From: an uncultured bacterium
Lineage (GTDB): Bacteria > Elusimicrobiota > Elusimicrobia > Elusimicrobiales > Elusimicrobiaceae
Direction: 5' to 3'
DNA: 64,000 nt
Assembly (NCBI GenBank): GCA_949296525.1
Contig: CASFOP010000004.1
Location: forward strand, 1 to 64,000
Positions 58,572 to 64,000 of the stretch are shown piece after piece. A program made the translations under genes and the position numbers. Below the pieces are notes generated by a model. That model ran no database searches and was not told the DNA's origin. It was given only the letters and a program-made list of their open reading frames with translations. How positions within the stretch are numbered: the first letter of the stretch is position 1; each line of letters opens with the position of its first letter.

Positions 58572-60023
58572 TTAGTGCACGCCGTGCATCCATTTTTTGA
58601 TGTCTTTCATACTCATCAGCAGTATGCCCGACACCAAAAGCGGCACCACCACCAGCCACAGGAAAAACTGCACATTGCTGATTTTCTGGAAGTAGCCCGA
58701 ATACACGCCGGCCAGTTTGTTTGCCGCCGCATTGGACAGGAACCACACGCCCATTAACAGCGACACATAACGCGCCGGGGCCAGCTTGGTCACCATGCTT
58801 TTGCCCACCGGGGAAATGCACAGCTCGCCGAAAGTATGGAACAGGTAGGTAAACGCCAGATAAAACAGGCTGATTTTGGCGTTGCCTATCAGCGCAAACG
58901 CGCCCAGCAGCATGACCGCAAAGCCCGCCGCCAGCAGCCACAAAGACACCACAAATTTGGCGGGGGTGGAAGGCTCTTTGCCTTTTTTGGCCAGATTAAT
59001 CCACAGTTTGGAAAACAGCGGCGCAAAAATGACGATGTAGAGCGGGTTTAAAGACTGGAACCAGTTGGCCGGTATTTCCCAGCTCCAGCTGCCCAGCGTG
59101 ATGACGCGGTTGGTGTATTCATAGGCAAACAAATTCAGCGCCGCGCCCGCCTGTTCAAAGGCCGCCCAGAAGAAAATGGTGAAAAACGCCATAATGGCAA
59201 TCACCGCGATTTTGTGTTTTTCTTCCGTCGTCAGCGGGGCCTGGTTTTTTGTTTCGGGCTGTTTGCGCATTTTCATATAGGCCGCATATCCCAGCACCAC
59301 CGCCGCCGCGCAGATCCAGGCGGCCGTGTGGCAGCCTTTCATATACAGCGCAATCACGCACGCGCCCAAAAAGACGGCCCACAGGGCGGGGTCTTTGTAA
59401 AAGACGGGTTTTTCCGCCGGAGGCAGCCCTTTGCCCGCCAGGTATTTTTTCTGGCCGAAAAGGAAGGTGGCCAGCCCGATCAGCATGCCGATACCCGCTA
59501 TCCAAAACGCCGCTTTATAATTATTTTGCGCGGCAAAATAGCCTACGGCCAGCGGGCCGAAAAACGCGCCGATGTTGACGCTCATGTAGAAAATGGTAAA
59601 CCCGCCGTCGCGGCGCGGGTCGTCTTTTTCGTACAGCTGCCCGACGATGGCCGTCACGTTGGGCTTAAAAAACCCGTTGCCCAAAATCAGCAGCCCCATG
59701 GCCAGCTGCAGCATGCCCATGGTGGGCACGCTCATAACAAACATGCCTGAAGCGATGAGTACCGAGCCCAAAATAATGGACCAGCGCTGCCCCAGGTATC
59801 TGTCCGCCAGGAACCCGCCCAACAGCGTGGAGAGGTACACCAGGCTGGTAAATGTGCCGTATATGTTGGCCGCGCCGGTTTTGTCCATCTGCAGCAGATA
59901 GACCATGTACAAAATTAAAATACTGCGCATGGCGTAATAGCTGAAGCGTTCCCACATTTCCGTCAGAAACACCAGCCACAGCGCCACGGGTTGTTTGTCC
60001 TGTATGACTTGGTTTTGGCTCAT
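58572..60023 (-). CDS. Proton-dependent oligopeptide transporter (POT/PTR2 family)
   Basis: 483 residues, about twelve to fourteen TM helices. The ExxERFSYY motif is intact (EMWERFSYYAM, residues 22-32), with LGGFLADRYLGQRW (MFS motif), GNGFFKPNVTAIVGQLY and FYMSVNIGAFFGPLAVGYF, all POT signatures, and LFHTFGELCISPVGKSMVTKLAP near the end. It imports di- and tripeptides with protons. Shine-Dalgarno ggaggcgac. Confidence 0.93.
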   Translation of the reverse strand: MSQNQVIQDKQPVALWLVFLTEMWERFSYYAMRSILILYMVYLLQMDKTGAANIYGTFTSLVYLSTLLGGFLADRYLGQRWSIILGSVLIASGMFVMSVPTMGMLQLAMGLLILGNGFFKPNVTAIVGQLYEKDDPRRDGGFTIFYMSVNIGAFFGPLAVGYFAAQNNYKAAFWIAGIGMLIGLATFLFGQKKYLAGKGLPPAEKPVFYKDPALWAVFLGACVIALYMKGCHTAAWICAAAVVLGYAAYMKMRKQPETKNQAPLTTEEKHKIAVIAIMAFFTIFFWAAFEQAGAALNLFAYEYTNRVITLGSWSWEIPANWFQSLNPLYIVIFAPLFSKLWINLAKKGKEPSTPAKFVVSLWLLAAGFAVMLLGAFALIGNAKISLFYLAFTYLFHTFGELCISPVGKSMVTKLAPARYVSLLMGVWFLSNAAANKLAGVYSGYFQKISNVQFFLWLVVVPLLVSGILLMSMKDIKKWMHGVH

Positions 60024-60095
60024 GTCGCCTCCCTGTGCAAAGATAGTATACTGTACTAAATATTTTGCTTTTCGTCGCGGAAAATTGGAGGAGGG

Positions 60096-60127
60096 GAAAA
60101 AAGGAGGCCCCCTTTTGGGGGGGCCTT
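60096..60127 (-). terminator. Terminator of the MBL-fold gene (leftward)
   Basis: AGGCCCCC (60105-60112) pairs with GGGGGCCT (60119-60126); read leftward it is followed by CCTTTTTTCCCC. Confidence 0.65.
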
Positions 60128-60130
60128 CGG

Positions 60131-60841
60131 CTACTTCAGCAGAATGTCTTTTCCAACGGCGGATTGCAGTTTGATTTTATCCACCGTTTCATAATGGTAC
60201 GGATAAAGCACTTTGGGTTTTAAGCGCTTGGCCGCGTCTACAAACATTTCATCGGTCATGGTGTAGGGCAGGTTCTTGGGCAGGAAAGCCACGTCCACGC
60301 CGGCAATGTCGGCCATTTCGGGAATGTTTTCCGTATCGCCGGCCAGATAGAGCCGGAAATCGCCGAAGTGCAGCACATAGCCGTTGCCCCAGCCTTTCGG
60401 GTGCCAAAACTTGCCGTTGGGCTGTTTGTGCACCAGGTTGTAGGCGGGCACCGCGTCAATTTGCACGCCCTGCCAGGTCTGGCTTTCTCCGTTGGACAGA
60501 GCCGAAGTACCCTGCGGCAAGTCTTTGGCCGCCGTGGGGGAGGCGATAAAAGCCGTGCCTTCTTTTTGGGTTTCTTTCCAGCCTTTGGCGTCCAAATGAT
60601 CGTAATGGTCGTGGGTGATTAAGACCAGATCTGCCTTGGGCAGTGCGGCGTAATCGGCCACGGACGAATAAGGGTCAACCTGAATAATTTTGCCGTTCCA
60701 GGTAATTTGCACCGAGCCGTGCCCCAGCGGCAGCACGTACACGTCTCCGGCGGAAGTTTTATATAGGTCTCCTTGCGGGTTTTGCATAGCACAGCCTCCT
60801 AAAATCAACAGTCCCGCCCACAGCAGGGCCAGTTTTCTCAT
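60131..60841 (-). CDS. Metallo-beta-lactamase-fold lipoprotein
   Basis: 236 residues. Lipobox ILGGC (Cys near 17). MBL motif LITHDHYDHLD (HxHxDH), then FGDFRLYLAGDTENIPEMADI (Asp of the metal site) and a final VLYPYHYE. The type is UlaG/YtnP-like, a short hydrolase with one MBL domain, here anchored to a membrane. The substrate is unknown. It lies 10 nt after the thymidine phosphorylase gene. Confidence 0.8.
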   Translation of the reverse strand: MRKLALLWAGLLILGGCAMQNPQGDLYKTSAGDVYVLPLGHGSVQITWNGKIIQVDPYSSVADYAALPKADLVLITHDHYDHLDAKGWKETQKEGTAFIASPTAAKDLPQGTSALSNGESQTWQGVQIDAVPAYNLVHKQPNGKFWHPKGWGNGYVLHFGDFRLYLAGDTENIPEMADIAGVDVAFLPKNLPYTMTDEMFVDAAKRLKPKVLYPYHYETVDKIKLQSAVGKDILLK

Positions 60842-60851
60842 GCGTATCTCC

Positions 60852-62165
60852 CTATTTAATAATACTGTGTACCAGCTTGTACGGTTTGGGCTTGGCAGCC
60901 GTGATTTTGACGGCTTGGCCGAATAATTCCGCTCCCGCCTGCAAGCGTTTGGGGTCGGAGGCGTACAAGGTGGCGATAACGTCGCCTTTTTTCACGGCGT
61001 CGCCGGCTTTTTTATGCAGCCAAATGCCCGCGCCGAAGTCTATTTCATCTTCCATACGGTCACGGCCCGCACCCAGCAGTACGCCCGCGCGTCCGGTCAG
61101 TTTGGCGTCAATGAAACCGACATAGCCTTTCTTGTCGGCTTTAAATTCAAAGGACAGTTTGGCGTTTTTAAGGAATTTCTCCGGCTCGTCGGCCACTGTG
61201 GGATTGCCGCCCTGCCATTTAATCATTTCGCGGAATTTGCGCAAAGCGCTGCCGTCGGTGATATATCCTGTCAGCATTTTGCGGGCTTTGTCCAAATTCT
61301 TTTCGCGCCCGCTGATAACCAGCATATGCGCGCCCGTTTCTATGACGGCCTCGTAAAAGTCCGGCGCCAGGTCTTTGTCGCCTTTTAAAATTTGTATGGT
61401 CTGGTACATTTCATTGGCGTTGCCCACGGCGCGGCCCAGCGGCTGGTCCATATAGGTAATCAGCGCGCGGCAGTTCAGCCCCAGCAGTTTGGCGGTGGAG
61501 ACGAGCATTTGGGCCAGCTTTTTGCTGTCGGGCAGTTTTTGCATAAACGCGCCGGAGCCGTATTTGACGTCCATCAGCAGGCTGTCCACCCCCTCGGCGT
61601 ATTTTTTGGACAGAATGCTGGCCACAATCAGCGGGCGGCTTTCCACGGTGCCCGTGGCGTCGCGCAGGGCGTAGAGTTTGCGGTCGGCGGGGGCCAGGTC
61701 TTTGGTCTGGCCGAACATGCACACGCCGAGCTTTTGGATTTGACGGTGAATGAGTTTGGCGGGAATGCGTATTTCAAAATTTTTAATAGACTCCAGCTTG
61801 TCCAGCGTGCCGCCCGTGTGCCCCAGCCCGCGGCCGGACATCATGGGCACCGCCACGCCGGCGCAGGCTACCAGCGGGGCCAGCGCCAGGGATACGCCGT
61901 CCCCCACGCCGCCGGTGGAATGTTTGTCCACTTTGGGCATGTCAATGTCGGAAAAATCCAGCCGGGGGCCCGTATGGGCCATGGCTTTGGTCAAGAGGGC
62001 GGTTTCTTTATTGGAAAGGGGATGCAGGAAACAGGCCATTAAAAAAGCCGACAGCTGATAATCGGGTACGGTTCCCTGGGCTGCGGCTTGGGCGACAAAA
62101 TCAAACTCTTCGGCATTTAGGGTTTTGCCGTCGCGTTTTTTAATAATCAGGTCAATCATTCTCAT
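60852..62165 (-). CDS. deoA: Thymidine/pyrimidine-nucleoside phosphorylase
   Basis: 437 residues from ATG 62165, preceded by ggaggagg. KHSTGGVGDGVSLALAPLVA is the phosphorylase signature, with MMSGRGLGHTGGTLDKLESI, LYALRDATGTVESRPLI and VDSLLMDVKYGSGAFM. The length matches family members that split thymidine (or also uridine) with phosphate to base and deoxyribose 1-phosphate; specificity between DeoA and Pdp is not decidable by eye. The longer upstream frame is unlikely. Confidence 0.9.
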   Translation of the reverse strand: MRMIDLIIKKRDGKTLNAEEFDFVAQAAAQGTVPDYQLSAFLMACFLHPLSNKETALLTKAMAHTGPRLDFSDIDMPKVDKHSTGGVGDGVSLALAPLVACAGVAVPMMSGRGLGHTGGTLDKLESIKNFEIRIPAKLIHRQIQKLGVCMFGQTKDLAPADRKLYALRDATGTVESRPLIVASILSKKYAEGVDSLLMDVKYGSGAFMQKLPDSKKLAQMLVSTAKLLGLNCRALITYMDQPLGRAVGNANEMYQTIQILKGDKDLAPDFYEAVIETGAHMLVISGREKNLDKARKMLTGYITDGSALRKFREMIKWQGGNPTVADEPEKFLKNAKLSFEFKADKKGYVGFIDAKLTGRAGVLLGAGRDRMEDEIDFGAGIWLHKKAGDAVKKGDVIATLYASDPKRLQAGAELFGQAVKITAAKPKPYKLVHSIIK

Positions 62166-62292
62166 GGTGCGGCCTCCTCCGCTCCGCAGGGGGCGGACTT
62201 CCAGCATAGCATATTAAACGCTTTTTGAGAAGGGGGAAAAGATGAAATGTTTAAAATCCGCCGTACTGTTTGTGCGGGCATTTTAAAAGGCC

Positions 62293-62316
62293 TTGCATTG
62301 TTTTTTTTGATAAATT
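62293..62316 (+). promoter_or_regulatory. T-tract promoter, variant copy 4 with a short T run
   Basis: TTGCAT (62293-62298), TG, 8 T (62301-62308), GA, TAAATT (62311-62316). The spacer is only 12 bp, four shorter than in copies 1-3, with the same layout otherwise. At 12 bp a sigma-70 promoter should be weak or off, so this may be a shortened phase variant. Confidence 0.5.
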
Positions 62317-62322
62317 TTGCAT

Positions 62323-62397
62323 ATGGGCAAAATGTATCAAAAAATGTATCTGCAACATAAAAAACGCTCTGAAGGTGTTTTGGGCGGCGGTTGTTGA
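62323..62397 (+). CDS. Possible leaderless mini-ORF (24 residues)
   Basis: ATG 62323 lies 6 nt after the -10-like TAAATT of copy 4, the same geometry as at the pilin gene 52656. Product MGKMYQKMYLQHKKRSEGVL and four more residues, no family. It may be the start of a lost gene or a leader peptide of the downstream TPR gene. Confidence 0.25.
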   Translation: MGKMYQKMYLQHKKRSEGVLGGGC

Positions 62398-62452
62398 TAA
62401 AATATCAAAAATATTTTTACAATATTCAAAAATAAACCCACTGGAGAAGCGT

Positions 62453-63367
62453 ATGGAAGAAGAAATCAAAAAAATAACATCGCTTTTGGAACAGGGAAAC
62501 ACAAAAGAGGCCGACCAAGCCTGTGATGCGGCGCTGGCCGCCGATGCCAACAATGCCAGGCTGTATTATTTAAAAGCGCTTATTATGTGGCAGGAAAGTG
62601 ACGTGTTTAACATTGACCGTGAAAAATTTCCCGCTCTTTTAAAAAAAGCCACGGATTTAGACCCGCATTATGCCGAGCCCCATAAGCTGTGGGCGTATGC
62701 CAATATGCTGCTGGGTTATCCGCCTTTGGCGGAAGAGGGCTACACGCGTGCCTTGCAGGCCGATCCCGACGATTTGGAAGCGTACGCAGAGCGCGGGGAT
62801 GCACGTTTGGAACTGAATAAATTTCAGGAAGCAATAGAAGATTTTAACAAAGTGTTGGAAATTGATCCCAATAACAGCGGAGCATATGCCAGGCGTGCCT
62901 GGGCAAAAGAGAGACTCAGGGATTGGGCCAGTGCCGAGAAAGACTACACCAAGGCCATAGAACTCAAGCCTGATTACGGCGGCGGGTTTTTCGGCCGGGG
63001 AACATGCAGGGCACAGCTGGGGAATTTTGCCGGTGCGTTGGAGGACTTTACCCGTTTCCTGTCATTATACCCGAACGACGTGCCGGAAGCTTATAGCCTG
63101 CGGGGAAAAGTAAAAATGCATTTAAATGATTTGCCGGGTGCGTTGGAGGATTTCCAAAAAGCGCTTGAACTAGATCCGAATAATGAAGATGCCCGTAGAG
63201 CAGTCAATGATTTGCAGGAGGCTATTTTACAGTCTTTGCCAAAGGACGCAACAATGTTGCAGGTAACGCTTAAAAACGGGAGAAGGGTGAGGCAGGTGAT
63301 AATAAACGGCAAAATAGTCAACTTATGGCCTTTGAATGAGAAAACAGACGGAGAGCTTTCCGACTGA
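62453..63367 (+). CDS. TPR-repeat protein
   Basis: 304 residues from ATG 62453 with ggagaag upstream. Six to seven TPR units are readable, for example YAERGDARLELNKFQEAIEDFNKVLEIDPNN, YARRAWAKERLRDWASAEKDYTKAIELKPD, FGRGTCRAQLGNFAGALEDFTRFLSLYPND and SLRGKVKMHLNDLPGALEDFQKALELDPNN. No signal peptide, so cytoplasmic. The last 45 residues have a basic tail. The open frame reaches upstream through the T-tract, but that part does not read as protein. Confidence 0.8.
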   Translation: MEEEIKKITSLLEQGNTKEADQACDAALAADANNARLYYLKALIMWQESDVFNIDREKFPALLKKATDLDPHYAEPHKLWAYANMLLGYPPLAEEGYTRALQADPDDLEAYAERGDARLELNKFQEAIEDFNKVLEIDPNNSGAYARRAWAKERLRDWASAEKDYTKAIELKPDYGGGFFGRGTCRAQLGNFAGALEDFTRFLSLYPNDVPEAYSLRGKVKMHLNDLPGALEDFQKALELDPNNEDARRAVNDLQEAILQSLPKDATMLQVTLKNGRRVRQVIINGKIVNLWPLNEKTDGELSD

Positions 63368-63522
63368 CAGGCAATCTTCAGCATAAAAAATAGAGACGGG
63401 AGGCTGGCGGGACAAGCGGTTTTGCATGTAGCACTGGCCCGGCGCCGTGTAGAATGGGCCGCCCGGCTGGAATCCGTCGGCGCCCCGGAAGCATAAAGCG
63501 CTTTTGCTGTTGGTTATAAAAA

Positions 63523-63545
63523 CCCCGGCCATGCCGGGGCTTTTA
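63523..63545 (+). terminator. Terminator before ileS
   Basis: CCCCGGC (63523-63529) pairs with GCCGGGG (63533-63539), followed by CTTTT. Confidence 0.7.
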
Positions 63546-63582
63546 ACGGAGGATATTTTCTGTATCTCTTTTTCATATTTCG

Positions 63583-63588
63583 TATAAT
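63583..63588 (+). promoter_or_regulatory. -10 box of the ileS promoter
   Basis: TATAAT, giving a leader of about 25 nt with a purine-rich aagagag before ATG 63621. No T-box leader is visible. Confidence 0.55.
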
Positions 63589-63620
63589 AGAATATATCCT
63601 TAAATATAAGAGAGTAAAAC

Positions 63621-64000
63621 ATGGCTAAAAACAAATATTCTTCCACCGTTTTGCTGCCCAAAACGGATTTCCCTATGCGCGCGGGTCTGGCACAGAAAGA
63701 ACCCAAAATTCTGGATTTCTGGAAACAAATCAACCTCTATGAAGCGATGCTGAAAAAGAACGAAGCGGGCAAACACTTTGTCTTGCACGACGGGCCGCCG
63801 TACGCCAACGGCGCCATTCACATCGGCCACGCGTTGGACAAAACCATTAAGGATATTATTTTAAAAAGCCGCGCGCTCATGGGCTTTTATACGCCGTATG
63901 TGCCGGGGTGGGACTGCCATGGCCTGCCCATTGAACAGGCCCTGATGAAAGAACTGAAAATAGACAAAAAGCACGTTACCGACGTACCCGCCTTCCGCAA
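63621..64000 (+). CDS. ileS: Isoleucyl-tRNA synthetase, N-terminal part (cut by window end)
   Basis: About 126 residues are in the window. [34 protein letters not shown], then [53 protein letters not shown], which contains the HIGH signature (HIGH) and the class Ia IleS phrase [11 protein letters not shown]. The protein charges tRNA-Ile with isoleucine. The remainder lies beyond the window end. Confidence 0.95.
   Translation, partial: MAKNKYSSTVLLPKTDFPMRAGLAQKEPKILDFWKQINLYEAMLKKNEAGKHFVLHDGPPYANGAIHIGHALDKTIKDIILKSRALMGFYTPYVPGWDCHGLPIEQALMKELKIDKKHVTDVPAFR

Noticed and set aside
62270..62452. N-terminal extension of the TPR protein
   Set aside because: It begins at a TTG, crosses the T-tract, and reads Cys/Phe/Lys-rich; the ATG at 62453 has a good Shine-Dalgarno and starts the first TPR helix.

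Overview
ORGANISM. The window looks like chromosome of a Gram-negative bacterium of moderate GC content, most likely a gut-type member of the Elusimicrobiota. The grounds are the prepilins at 32823 and 52656, whose N-termini ([19 protein letters not shown] followed by PQYQK) are of the kind I associate with the many pilin genes of Elusimicrobium relatives, plus outer-membrane parts (PorV/PorQ-like barrel, secretin, OmpA/Pal lipoprotein). This is recognition from memory, not a search.

LAYOUT. 1-17.8 kb: one long rightward Tad/Flp-type pilus locus: beta-barrel, three Flp-like prepilins, TadE/TadG-like proteins, CpaB, a very short secretin, a fused TadZ-TadA ATPase, TadB with a large extra N-terminal region, TadC, a TPR protein, a thioredoxin-fold protein and a built-in signalling set (histidine kinase, REC-kinase hybrid, NarL-type regulator, kinase-less sensor). 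17.8-28.3 kb: a second rightward operon behind a near-consensus promoter, encoding six membrane-anchored proteins and a possible seventh small ORF. Most are Gly/Ala/Ser-rich, share short motifs with each other and match no family I know. Several have a 3' end of different base and codon composition. 28.3-64 kb: mixed housekeeping and accessory genes on both strands: dut, a HEAT-repeat protein, a degenerate esterase, a DnaA-box cluster, Pal, type IV pilins, YbdG-like MscS, AgcS, nadA-nadC, an aminotransferase, three OsmC proteins with an HxlR regulator, RimO, TrkH, MFS and POT transporters, DnaJ/CbpA, RuvC, YebC, AlkD, a CCA-adding enzyme, thymidine phosphorylase, two tRNAs and the start of ileS.

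HOW IT WORKS TOGETHER. The first operon should export and assemble Flp-like fibres. The second operon lies directly downstream, has single-TM proteins with large periplasmic parts and a cysteine-rich 1190-residue member, and the upstream locus carries a thioredoxin-fold protein, so the second operon may supply novel accessory or tip components of the same machine (inference).

REGULATION. Two signals recur. (1) Pilin-type genes follow a promoter of fixed layout: a -35-like TTGNNN, CG, a run of exactly 12 T, GA, then TACNNT. A fourth copy has only 8 T. The homopolymer sits inside the spacer and could switch expression by slippage. (2) Eleven genes begin 5-7 nt after a -10 box, often TGCTAYAAT, with no room for a Shine-Dalgarno, implying common leaderless transcription. 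The accessory half also carries dispersed palindromic repeats and a pilin pseudogene that lost its transmembrane helix.
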